Shown here piece by piece: positions 32,501 to 42,849 of a stretch of DNA of 64,000 nt. Made by a program: the position numbers and the translations under genes. The stretch's first letter is position 1; each line of letters starts with the position of its first letter. This stretch comes from Eutreptiella sp. 'Long Island Sound 2002' (taxonomy: Eukaryota; Euglenozoa; Euglenophyceae; Eutreptiales; Eutreptiaceae), in NCBI GenBank assembly GCA_964036045.1, contig OZ038381.1, positions 153,344,352-153,408,351 of the forward strand, read 5' to 3'. The notes under the pieces were generated by a model that saw only the letters and a list, made by a program, of their open reading frames with translations, searched no databases and was not told where the DNA came from.

Positions 32501-33577
32501 TTAGAAGACAGTCAATAGACTGACACAGTGAGATTGGCTTTTCTTTTTCTGCTGGGACAGAGTCTCAGCACGGGTTAGTAACTGTTGCTCGTTGTCCTCA
32601 AGGGGGTAGGAGCGAAAGATAGGGCTGATACTCCCATTTGGTTGTATAAAGGCGCACATGGGTTCTGAGGTCGCCTCAGATAGCCCATAGCCATCCCACA
32701 GGGTAAGGAGATTCCAGCCCTGTTTATACTCGTGGCGAGCAATACCTGCAACCACGTAGTAGCCATCGACTGCCATCTCATCGGCAGTCATCTCTTCGAG
32801 TTCGTCTGCCTCCTCTGGGCTGGCAGCGTTCTCTAGGTCGGTACGCTCAACCTCACTGTCGCTGAGGCGCCACTCGTCCAAGGACAAATCATCAGGGGAG
32901 TGATAGTGCCTCAACTGTTTAGGCGCACAAAGCAGTTCACCACCTAGACGTGGACTGCACCTGACATGGATCCTAGATCCATCTATCCTGACTATACGAT
33001 AGGGCTCAAAAGGAGGGTCCTGTAGACAGTTACGAGGCCAGTAGCGTAGGCGTGAATGGTGCACCAAAATAAGGTCACCAACCTTGAAGCTGACAGGTCG
33101 CCGTAGGCAATTCCGTCGGCTCAGCTCACGGTCACGGATATGTCTCAGGTTAGTCCCAGCCTGGTTAGCCATGGACTGCTTGCGTTCCAGCCAATCCCCA
33201 ACAGGGCTCTTGAAGTCCTCAGGAAAGGGGGTTTTGAAGAACCAAGCACGTTGTCCTCCATGGAACAGCTCGTGGGGGGTGAAACCCGTAGAAGAGCTCC
33301 TCTGAGAGTTCATGGTCAGCACTGCCCAGGGCACTAGGCGTACCCAGTCTTTGATACGTTCCTGTTTCATCACGATTCTCAGGTTCTATTCCACCACACG
33401 GTTTTGTCTCTCACAAAGAAGGTTAGACGTGTGGGTATAGGGCACACCTGTGGTTACCTCAACATTGAGGGCATTCAGCACTCGTTTGTACCATCCAGTG
33501 TCACTGCGGATGCGTACATCCTCATCAGAGTGCACCTGCTTAGGTGCTCCATAGGGTTCAAACCATTGTTCGACCAA
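32501..33577 (-). pseudogene. pol: Integrase core end and chromodomain of the second Ty3-like element
   Basis: In the phase after the frameshift, QVHSDEDVRIRSD gives the second core Asp and SNLLCERQNRVVE the catalytic Glu. A TAG near 33,386 follows where a Gln codon would fit. Then come LVPWAVLTMNSQRSSSTGF and the barrel VGDLILVHHSRL. At about 32,761-32,639 a chromodomain reads YYVVAGIARHEYKQGW, TLWDGYGLSEATSEP; the usually conserved Trp before Glu-Pro is Ser here. The frame ends near 32,501. Confidence 0.75.
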
Positions 33578-35111
33578 CTATTTTCACAGTCTGCTCACCT
33601 GTGATTTTCTTATTGCAAGGGAACACACGGGTCAAGCGGGACAGGCCACAGGTGACCACTAGGCAACAATCATAGCCGCCGAAGCGAGGTAGGCCGTGGA
33701 TGAAATCCACGTAGAGAAGAGAGTCAGTACAATAGGGTATGGGTAAGCTGGAAAACAGTCCCCTATCCCTACTGTCGCTCTGCTTGCTGGCATGACCGCC
33801 ACAAGCATCCACAATGATCTGCATAGGGAACCTCAGTTCAATCAGGGTTAGACCAGAGTAGAAACACCCATGGAACAAGTCCACTGAGCGATTAGCGCCA
33901 GTGTGACCTGAGCTGAGATGGGACCACTGTAGGCACCCATCAAGTCGGGCCTCGGGCACGACAATACAGTCCTCATAGGAGAAGTACTGATTGTTTTTAT
34001 ACCGCTGGTGCCCGTCAATGACACGGGGTTCGAGACCAGTGCTGAGGGTCTGGAGAATTTCTTTATACTCTGACTGAAAGTCAGTTAGGCTCCAACCCTC
34101 GAGGATTCCAGCAGTTCGCATGGACAGGTCGAGCTGGACATCCATACGCTGGAAAGCCTCTCTGGCAAGTGCCTCAGAGTTCTCACCAATGAGCGCATCG
34201 AAGTTGTTGTGCGATATATAGTCAGACAGTTCGTTTTTTACACCAGGGATATGATGGACTCTCAACCTGAACTGGCTCAGGTAAGTCGACCACCGCTTTA
34301 GTTTCGCTTTCTCCGGTGGTGGGCCCTTCTGAAAAGACTTCAGCGGTTCCTGGTCACAGAGCCAGACAATAGGTTTGGATCCCAATAGTCGGGACAGTGA
34401 TGAGAGCCCCAACATACCGGCCAGGAGTTCCTGGTCGTAGGTGCTGTAATTGGAACACACTTGGTTCCATTTCCATTTCCAGTGTCCCAGTGGCACAAGC
34501 CGCCACTCACTGGTAGGATAGTCATGCTTCAAGGACCCATCAGGGTTCAGTCCGCTAGTACCATAATGGCAGTGGGTTACTTCAGCTGGGTTAAGCTCCT
34601 GCCATTGGTAGACCGTTCCAGCCCCTCCTACATCACTGGCATCAGTGATCAGGACTATGTCGCCCTTAGGGCGGGGTACTCCCGGGCAGTAGAAGGAGGC
34701 AATTTTCTTCGTCAACTCCTGGAAACACTCCTCCTCTCTGGCGGTCCACCTCCAGGGAGTAGTTTCCTTGATTAGGTCAGTGAGAGGGGCAGAGGAGTAG
34801 GTAGAATTGTTGATGTGGAGCCTATAGAAGTTACAGGCGCCCAGAAAACTCCTCACGTCGGGTAGACCCTTCTTAGGGTCATCGCAAATCTGCATCTCCT
34901 GTAGGGGCTGCATCTTAGATGCGGCTGGTTTCCACCAGCCATACCCCACGTCAAAATGAAAATAATCCATCTCCTCTTTCATAAACTCACATTTTTCGAG
35001 TTTGATTCGGAGATGATTTTCCTGACAAACAATCAAAACATCACGGAGGAGAAGGACATGATCCTCTTGGGTATTAGTACCAAAACTCACGTCATCGATG
35101 TGGGCCTCCAT
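33558..35111 (-). pseudogene. pol: Reverse transcriptase end, RNase H and integrase N-terminus
   Basis: It opens with HIDDVSFGT, the active-site pair with His in place of the usual Tyr. It continues with the thumb (LEKCEFMKEEMDYFHFDVGY, DVRSFLGACNFYRLHI). RNase H shows IVLITDASD, YSTYDQELLAG, IVWLCDQEPLKSF and HHIPGVKNELSDYIS, so its four acidic positions remain. A His/Cys module (HLSSGHTGANRS, ACGGHASKQ) and the first integrase core Asp (YVDFIHGLP) follow. A single-base frameshift near 33,570 diverts the frame to a stop. Confidence 0.8.
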
Positions 35112-35953
35112 TTCTGCCCCTCAGGAGATCAACTCCTGTACTAGGGTCTGCGCCTCAGTATGTACAAAATTTTGTCCATCACTTTTTGGAAGAGTGCCGG
35201 GGCGACGGCCACCCCAAAAGGCATGGCCTACCACTTAACAACACGACCCTTAGGGGTTATAAGAGCCAGCAGTTCCTGAGCTGCGGCTGTTAGGTCAACG
35301 TGCCAGAAACCACCGCGTTTGTCCATTTTGGTCTTGTACCGGCATTCGGGAATACGCTCCAGGGTGTTTTCCATGTTGGGAATACTCCCTGAGTGCTTTT
35401 AGGTTTTCTTGTTGACCTCACCATAGTCAACAACCAATCGCAGGGCAGTCGATCCTGGTTTAGCAACCAGGAAACAGGGACTGCAGTGGTGGGGGTAGTC
35501 CCCCTTCTTACATTCCTCCACAAGGCCAGCATCAATACATTCCTGGAACTGGCGCTCGATTTCTAAAACCTGTTCCTGAGGAGCGGGGTAGGGACGACTT
35601 CTCACTCGCATCTTCTCAAATTCAGGTTTCAGTTTCAGGTCCATCTGGACCAGTTTTTTACAGGATAGGGGAGGCGGCAGGGCGCTGAACACCTCCTCAT
35701 AGGTTAGGAGCAGTTTCTTCAGTCGGGGGTCAAGGTGCGGACTCTCGATTTTCTGCAGGAAATCCTCCTCAGCATGGAGGTTGCTCTTGCCATGCTCTTT
35801 CTTTTTCTGCGGATCAGCAGTTTGCGCGGGTACTGAGCCATCATCCCCCTCAGGGGGGCATTGTTGCCCATAGTGCAGAGAATACACTAGGGGTATCTCA
35901 GGGTCAGGCAGCGTGTAGGAATCATCGTCCTCCTCAGACCAGATGGACGATTT
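35112..35953 (-). pseudogene. pol: Reverse transcriptase, broken N-terminal and palm part
   Basis: From about 35,760 to 35,402 the frame reads RLKKLLLTYEEVFSALPPP, MDLKLKPEFEKM, CIDAGLVEECKKGDYPHHCS and CFLVAKPGSTALRLVVDYGE. This is the fingers domain up to the VVDYR-like block, then a TAA. From 35,398 to 35,112 the palm can be followed only by switching phase several times, with stops between, so the first catalytic aspartate region is not intact. The element cannot make active enzyme. Confidence 0.7.
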
Positions 35954-36421
35954 CTAGGTCTGTCTGAGGTATTGAAGCCGTTCTTGTCGCTCAATACCTT
36001 CTGCCCTCAGGTAAAAAAGCCGTCCGAGTTCCTGAGTGTCATGCTCAGACAGTGGCATGTTATTAGAAGCAGGCCGCGCTAGAGCATCAGGACTCTGAGC
36101 CACGGGTTCACCTGATTGAGCGTGCTGCAGGTGCAGCACCGGTGTTCTAACAGGGGAAGTTGGTTCTGAAGTTGTGGTAGGTAGATAGATCATCTTGGGG
36201 CTGCAGTTGCCCAGCAGGGGGGTCTTACCAAGGGGCTTTTGCTCACCCACCCACGGCCCTACTGCACGTGCCCCCAAAAAGCAGCTCCCCCACATGGGGG
36301 AAGGGCGCGGTCGCCGCGAGCAGTACCGTACTGCAGGTTCTGCCCAGATAGGTAACCCATGTTCGACTGAAGTCTCACATTCCTCTCCTTCGGGCGGATG
36401 ATACGTGGGGGAGGGTCCCAT
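35954..36421 (-). pseudogene. N-terminal pol section of the second Ty3-like element
   Basis: Pro-rich sequence is followed by a helix DTQELGRLFYLRAEGIERQE near 36,000. A TAG at 35,954 precedes the reverse transcriptase section, which is in the same phase. No protease motif is visible. The start codon is uncertain. Confidence 0.45.
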
Positions 36422-37307
36422 CGCACATCCTCATCAACCTCTGGATTCTGGGGCCCAGGGGCCCGGAGCCAGGCCAAAGGCCCTGTCCTGCAGGCACCCC
36501 CACCTGGGTTGGTTTTCAGTAGGCGTCAGGCGACTTGAAGAAGCAAGTGCTACGGGACTCGCATGCCGCGGCGCACAGTCGGACCCCCTGACTCGGTCGA
36601 GCTTGCGCTCTCCCGGGGAGCCGGGGGTTTGAAGTAGTTCGTTGCCGTAGGTTCGTCGGTTGTATAGTGGTAGAGTTGCGGTGTTCTGTCGTGTCCGTGG
36701 TTATGGTCGTCGGCTGGAGTGGCGCACCATGGTGTCGCCAACCCGTGGGACACCGTTCCCGTTTCGACCCTTGCATGCCTGGCGCGTTAGGTGTTGGCCG
36801 GCTCAAGTGTGGTCTGTTTATGGTCGTGTCGTTGTTGCTGCAACGGTTTGGTTGGTGCATGGTTGTGTTAGCCGCCTTATGCTCCGCTTGTTCGTCGTTG
36901 GGTCTTTTCTGCTGCTGCCGGCGCTGTCGCGTCCTGGGCTCAGTTGGGTCTTTCGTGCGAAGGCCCGCGCAGCCCGTTATGGTGAGTCGTCGTTGTCTAG
37001 GTCTTGTCGTGGCCGGCATGTCGGATGCAGGGTTCGTTGTGCTGCGACCGGGGTGCAGCCGGCGCGTTGTGTTGGTTCACCATCGTTATAGCTGCACGCG
37101 GTCGGCTTGTCGGGGGTTACGCTGTTGCCCGCATTGGTGTGGCCGGCTATGCGCTCGTCGTGTATGGGTGTGTGGTTGTCATGTTGTCGCCAGCGTTACG
37201 CGTGGCCAGTTTTGTTGCGTTGGCGTCGTGTGCGCCGCCTGATGGCAGGTTTGTCCTGCAGTTGAGTGTGTTGGGCCGTTGGTGGTCGGTTGCGGTTGTG
37301 TGGTGGT
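36422..37307. other. Unassigned region, GT-rich on the + strand
   Basis: Between the Ty3-like pol and the LINE tail repeats. From about 36,620 the + strand is rich in G and T, like the LINE tail further on. Frames exist on both strands but look like low-complexity shadows. A tRNA box A-like string near 36,663 lacks a box B partner. Confidence 0.4.
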
Positions 37308-38060
37308 GCACGGACCCCCTCCCGGTGGGGTGTGCTGCGTCGGTGTGTGGCCCACCTCATGGCGGGGCGTGGTGTCGTGGTGTATGGCCCCCCTCATGGT
37401 GGGGCGTGTTGTGGTGGTGTGTGCCCCCCCTCTTGGTGGGGTGTGGTGTGGGGTCCCCCTCGTGGTGGGGCGCGGCGTGGCGCTGTGTGGCTCCCTGCTT
37501 GGTGGGGCGTGCTGCGTTGGTGTGTGGCCCCCCTCATGGTGGGGCTCGGTGTGGTGGTGTGTGGCCCCCCTCATGGTGGGGCGTGCTGCGTGGGTGTGTG
37601 GCCCCCCTCATGGTGGAGCGTGGTGTGGTGCTGTGTGGCCCCCCTCATGGCGGGGCGTGGTGTGGTGGTGTGTGGTCCCCTGCATGGTGGGGCGTCCTGT
37701 GGTGGCGCGTGACCCCCTGCTGGTGGGGCGTGGTGCTGTGGTGTGTGGCACCCCTCATGATGGGGCGTTCTTCGTTGGTGTGTGGTCCCCCTCATGGTGG
37801 GGCGTGCTGCGTTGGTGTGTGCCCCCCCTCATGGCGGGGCTGTGTTGTGTTGTGTTGTGTGGCGTTGGGGTGCGGTGTGTTGTCTGGTTTTGTGTTGCGT
37901 TGTGTGGTGTGGTGGTGGTGTGTGGCCCCTCTCATGGTGGGGCGTGCTGCGTTGGTGTGTGGCCCCCCGCATGGTGGGGCGTGCTGCGTTGGGGTGCGGT
38001 GTGCTGTGTTGTGTCGCGTTGTGTGTTGTGATGGTGTGTTGCCCCCCTCATGGTGGGGCT
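37308..38060. repeat. 37 bp minisatellite in the tail of LINE copy A
   Basis: The unit TCATGGTGGGGCGTG, then CTGCGTTGGTGTGTGGCCCCCC, recurs every 37 bp (for example 37,534, 37,571 and 37,608), about 20 units with local changes and GTGTTGTGTT-rich inserts. The same unit follows the other LINE copy at 60,690-60,880, so it belongs to the LINE 3' end. Confidence 0.8.
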
Positions 38061-38996
38061 GTGTTTTGTTGTGTTGCGTTGCGTCGCGTTGCGGTGTGTT
38101 GTGTTGTGTGGCGTTGCGTTGTGTGCCGAAGGCGCTGTTACCAAAAGGCAAAAGGCCGGGATGTCTACCCACGGGTAAAGGTAAACAGGCTGGGCTGTGT
38201 GTGTTGTGTGCGCGCCGTGCGTAAGTGTGTAGGCCTCGGCAGGGGGAGGGGGAGTCGGGGAGACCTGGTGGGTTCGCCTCTGGCGACCGCGCTTATTCCA
38301 GGAGCTCTCGCTGCACCCCTTCCCTTTCTGCTTGCTGGTGCAGGCGTAGCTCCTGCAACGCCCACGCCATCGTGCTGCCCGGGCCCAGGCGGGCCTTCAG
38401 CAGTGTGGCACGCGCCTTGGCGTGGGCGTACCAGATCCGTATGGACTCCTCCACGACGTGGCGGAGGAACTCCGTGCCCAGCGAGTGGGGCCCTGTACAC
38501 TCCAGGTGGGCCAGCTGCATGGAAGGGGGTCCGCAGGACTGCCGCCCACTGCTCCAGCACAGTCGGTTCCCACAGCTAGTGACGCACCAGGGCCGCCCGT
38601 GGCCCCACCTTCTGGTCGAGCCACGCTGCGAGGCGCCGGCGGGCTGGCCCCCACTCGTGCGATTGAGCCGAGCGGCCCCACAGGTGGGGCGCCGTCTCGG
38701 GCTGTGTCCCGCACAGGAGGCACGTTGTATCCAGCACCGTGCCCTGGTGGGAGGAACGGTGGGCTAGGACGGCCATGGTCGGGATGTTGTCCATGCGATG
38801 CGCCGTGATATGGCGCTGCTGATCGTGGTCGAACCAGTCCAGGGGGAGGCCCCCCCCTGGCATGAAAGTTACCCCCCAGCGGGCCTCGTAGATGGCTTGC
38901 GCCGGTATGCAGGCCCGGTCCTGCAACCAGTCACTCAGCGCCGTCAGGGAGAGCTGGCACTGGTAGCGGAAGGGCACTGGGGGGACAAATGAGTAG
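38061..38996 (-). mobile_element. 5'-truncated LINE copy A (3' end only)
   Basis: It closely matches the 3' end of the copy at 60,930-64,000, including the coding tail and the untranslated segment with GTGCCGAAGGCG and GGGATGTCTACCCACGGGTA. Similarity ends sharply at 38,996, where the 47 bp minisatellite begins. A short 5'-truncated copy is what incomplete LINE reverse transcription gives. No target-site duplication was found. Confidence 0.8.
38293..38996 (-). pseudogene. Fragment of LINE polyprotein C-terminus (copy A)
   Basis: It reads SFVPPVPFRYQCQLSLTALS, then HITAHRMDNIPTMAVLAHRS and CLLCGTQPETAPHLWGRS. The zinc knuckle has lost Cys residues that copy B keeps (HLCACS). A TAG at 38,576-38,578 replaces the Gln codon of copy B, and a frameshift follows near 38,525. 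The last part (MQLAHLECTGPHSLGTEFLR to the stop at 38,293) again matches copy B. It is a dead fragment. Confidence 0.8.
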
Positions 38997-40454
38997 CCAA
39001 CTCCTGCAATGCACTGCCTCACTGCCCTCGGGCAGTGGGCAGGGCAACTCCTGCAATGCACTGCCTCACTGCCTGGGGGCAGTGGGCAGTGGAATTTTTG
39101 CAATGCGCTGCCCAGTGCCCGGGGGCAGGGGGCAGCGCAACTCCTGCAATGCCCTATGTCACTGCCCTGGGGCATTGAGCAGTGGAACTCCTGCAATGCT
39201 CTGCCCCACTGCCTGGGGGCAGTGGGCAGCGCAACTCCTGCCATACACTGCCGCACTGCCTGGGGGCAGCGGGCATTGCACCTTCTGCAATGCACTGCCT
39301 CACTGCCCTCGGGCAGTAGGCAGTGCAACTCCTGCAGTGCACTGCCCCGCTGCCTGGGGGCAGCGGGCAGTGCAACACCTGCAATGCACTGCCTCACTGC
39401 CTGGGGGCAGTGGGCAGTTGAACCCCTGCAATGCACTGCCTCACCGCCTGGGAGCAGTGGGCAGTGCAACTTCTGCAATGCACTGCCTCACTGCCTGGGG
39501 GCAGTGGGCAGTGCCACTCCTGCAATCCACTGCCTCACTGCCTGGGGGCAGTGGGCAGTGCAGCTCCTGCAATGCACTGCCTGACTGCCCTGGGGGCAGT
39601 GGGCAGTGCCACTCCTGCAATCCACTGCCGCACTGCCTGGGGGCAGTGGGCAGTGCAGCTCCTGCAATGCACTGCCTCACTGGCTGGGGGCAGTGGGCAG
39701 TGCAACTCCTGCAATGCACTGCCTCACTGCCCTCGGGCAGCAGGCAGTGCAACTCCTGCAATGCACTGCCTCACTGCCTGGGGGCAGTGGGCAGTGGAAC
39801 TCCTGCAATGCTCTGCCCCACTGCCTGGGGGAAGTGGACAGTGGAACTCCTGCAATGCGCTGCCTCACTGCCTCGGGGCAGTGGGCAGTGGAACTCCCGC
39901 AATACACCGCCCCACTGCCCGGGAGGAGTGGGCAGTGCAACTCCTGCAATGCACTGCCTCACTGCCTGGGAACAGTGGGCAGTGCAACTCCTGCAATGCA
40001 CTGCCTCACCGCCTGGGGGCAGTGGGCAGTGCCACTCCTGCAATCCACTGCCGCACTGCCTGCGGGCAGTTGGCAGTGCAGCTCCTGCAATGCACTGCCT
40101 TACTGCCTGGGGGCAGTGGGCAGTGCAACTCCTGCAATGCACTGCCTCACTGCCCTCGGGCAGCAGGCAGTGCAACTCCTGCAATGCACTGCCTCACTGC
40201 CTGGGGGCAGTGGGCAGTGGAACTCCTGCAACGCTCTGTCCCACTGCCTGGGGGAAGTGGACAGTGGAACTCCTGCAATGCGCTGCCTCACTGCCTGGGG
40301 GCAGTGGGCAGTGGAACTCCCGCAATACACCGCCTCACTGCCTGGGAGGAGCGGGCAGTTCAACTCCTGCGATGCACTGCCTCACTGCCTGGGGGCAGCT
40401 GGCAGTAGAACGCCTGCAATACACTGCCCCACTGCCTGGGGGCAGTGGGCAGCA
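38997..40454. repeat. 47 bp hairpin minisatellite, about 31 units
   Basis: The unit starts CTCCTGCAATGCACTGCC at 39,001, 39,048 and so on, every 47 bp. Each unit contains GCACTGCC-TC-ACTGCC, a short loop, then GGCAGT-GG-GCAGTGC, which can fold into a long stem. Variants usually leave most of the stem pairs. Because 47 is not a multiple of 3 and stops are rare, long frames occur in every phase; these are not taken as genes. Total length divided by 47 gives 31. Confidence 0.9.
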
Positions 40455-42849
40455 TTCAGTGGTCGGAGTGTCCTGCAGGGCCTGTGGGGATGAAGAACCG
40501 GGTACACCAGCCTGGGGGACGGGGAGTTCTGCCCAGCGGGTGGTCGGAGCGTCCTGCGGGGCCTGTGGGGACGTAGAACCAGGCACACCGGCCTGGGGGG
40601 ATGGGGAGTCCAGCCCAGGGGGTGGTCGGAGTTTCCTGCAGGGACTGCGGGGAAGGACAACCGGGCGCAGCGGCCTCGGGGGATGGGGAGTCCTGCCCAG
40701 GGGGGGGTTGGATTGTCCTGCAGGGCCCTATGGGGAGGTAGATTCGGGCACACCGTCCTGGGGGGATGGGGAGTCCTGCCCAGGGGTTGGTCGGAGTGTC
40801 CTGCTGGGCCTGTGGGGAGGTAGATTCGGGCACACCGCCCTGGGGGGACGGGGAGTCCTGCCCAGGGGGTGGTCGGACTGTCCTGCAGGGCCTGTGGGGG
40901 CGTAGAACCAGGCACACCGGCCTGGGGGAATGGGGAGTCCAGCCCAGGGGGTGGTCGGAGCGCCCTGCAGGGCCTGCGGGGATGGACAACTGGGCCCACC
41001 GGCCTGGGGGGATGGGGAGTCCTGCCCAAGGGGTGGTCGGAGCGTCCTGCAGGGCCTGTGGGGACGTAGAACCGGGCACACCGGCCTGGAGGGATCGGGA
41101 GTCCCGCCCAGGGGGTGGTCGGAGTTTCCTGCAGGGCCTGCGGGGATGGACAACCGGGCCCACCGGCCTGGGGGGATGGGGAGTCCTGCCCAGGGGTTGG
41201 TCGGAGTTTCCTGCTGGGCCTGTGGGGAGGTAGATTCGGGCACACCGCCCCGGGGGGACGGGGAGTCCTGCCCAGGGGGTGGTCGGAGTGTCCTGCAGGG
41301 CCTGTGGGGACGCACAACCGGGCACACCGGCCTGAGGGGGAGGGGGAGTCCAGCCCAGCGGGTGGCCGGAGTTTCCTGCAGCGCCTGCGGAGATGGACAA
41401 CTGGGCCCACCGGCCTGGGGGGATGGGGAGTCCTGCCCAGGGGGGGGGGTTGGAGTGTCCTGCAGGGCCCTATGGGGAGGTAGATTCGGGCACACCGTCC
41501 TGGGGGGATGGGGAGTCCTGCCCAGGGGTTGGTCGGAGTGTCCTGCTGGGCCTGTGGGGAGGTAGATTCGGGCACACCGCCCCGGGGGGACGGGGAGTCC
41601 TGCCCAGGGGGTGGTCGGAGTTTCCTGCAGGGCCTGTGGGGGCGTAGAACCGGGAACACCGGCCTGGGGGAATGGGGAGTCCAGCCCAGGGGGTGGTCGG
41701 AGCGCCCTGCAGGGCCTGCGGGGATGGACAACTGGGCCCACTGGCCTGGGGGGATGGGAATCCTGCCCAAGGGGTGGTCGGAGCGTCCTGCAGGGCCTGT
41801 GGGGACGTAGAACCGGGCACACCGGCCTGGGGGGATGGGGAGTCCCGCCCAGGGGGTGGTCGGAGTTTCCTGCAGGGCCTGCGGGGATGGACAACCGGGC
41901 CCACCGGCCTGGGGGGATGGGGAGTCCTGCCCAGGGGGTGGTCGGAGTTTCCTGCTGGGCCTGTGGGGAGGTACATTCGGGCACACCGCCCCGGGGGGAC
42001 GGGGAGTCCTGCCCAGGGGGTGGTCGGAGCGCCCTGCAGGGCCTGTGGGGACGCACAACCGGGCACACCGGCCTGAGGGGGAGGGGGAGTCCAGCCCAGC
42101 GGGTGGCCGGAGTTTCCTGCAGCGCCTGCGGGGATGGACAACTGGGCCCGGCGGCCTGGGGGGATGGGGAGTCCTGCCCAAGGGGTGGTCGGAGCGTCCT
42201 GCAGGGCCTGTAGGGACGTAGAACCGGGCACACCGGCCTGGGGGGATGGGGAGTCCCGCCCAGGGGGTGGTGGGAGCGCCCTGCAGGGCCTGCGGGGATG
42301 GACAACTGGGCCCACTGGCCTGGGGGGATGGGGAGTCCTGCCCAAGGGGTGGTCGGAGCGTCCTGCAGGGCCTGTGGGGACGTAGAACCGGGCACACCGG
42401 CCTGGGGGGATGGGGAGTCCTGCCCAGGGGGTGGTCGGAGTTTCCTGCAGGGCCTGCGAGGATGGACAACTGGGCCCACCGGCCTGGGGGGACGGGGAGT
42501 CCTGCCCAGGGGGTGGTCGGAGTTTCCTGCTGGGCCTGTGGGGAGGTAGATTCGGGCACACCGCCCCGGGGGGACGGGGAGTCCTGCCCAGGGGGTGGTC
42601 GGAGTGTCCTGCAGGGCCTGTGGGGACGCACAACCGGGCACACCGGCCTGGGGGGACGGGGAGTCCAGCCCAGCGGGTGGCCGGAGTTTCCCGCAGGGCC
42701 TGCGGGGATGGACAACCGGGCCCACCAGCCTGGGGGGATGGGGAGTCCAGCCCAGGGGGTAGTCGGAGCGTCCTGCAGGGCCTGTGGGGAGGTAGAACCG
42801 GGCACACCGGCCTGGGGGGATGGGGAGTTCTGCCCAGGGGTTGGTCGGA

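Larger units (their letters stand above)
32501..36421 (-). mobile_element. Degraded Ty3/gypsy chromovirus-like pol
   Basis: Read on the minus strand, the order is a pol N-terminal section, reverse transcriptase, RNase H, integrase and a chromodomain. It is broken by stops (TAG near 35,954, TAA near 35,399, TAG near 33,386) and frameshifts (within 35,112-35,398 and near 33,570). No LTR pair, primer site or gag could be found. It differs clearly in sequence from the element at 12,677-25,829 and represents another family. The chromodomain at its end was recognised by pattern. Confidence 0.85.

Noticed and set aside
36655-36730. tRNA-like string GTATAGTGGTAGAGT
   Set aside because: It resembles a D-arm/box A, but no TPsiC arm or box B follows and a cloverleaf could not be formed.
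38997-40454. CRISPR-like regular spacing
   Set aside because: Units are directly abutting with no unique spacers, and the context is eukaryotic retroelements; it is a minisatellite.
38989-40905. 638-codon plus-strand frame with repeated LLQCTASLPGGSGQ
   Set aside because: It is a by-product of the 47 bp unit running on into the 82 bp array; frames in other phases are equally long.
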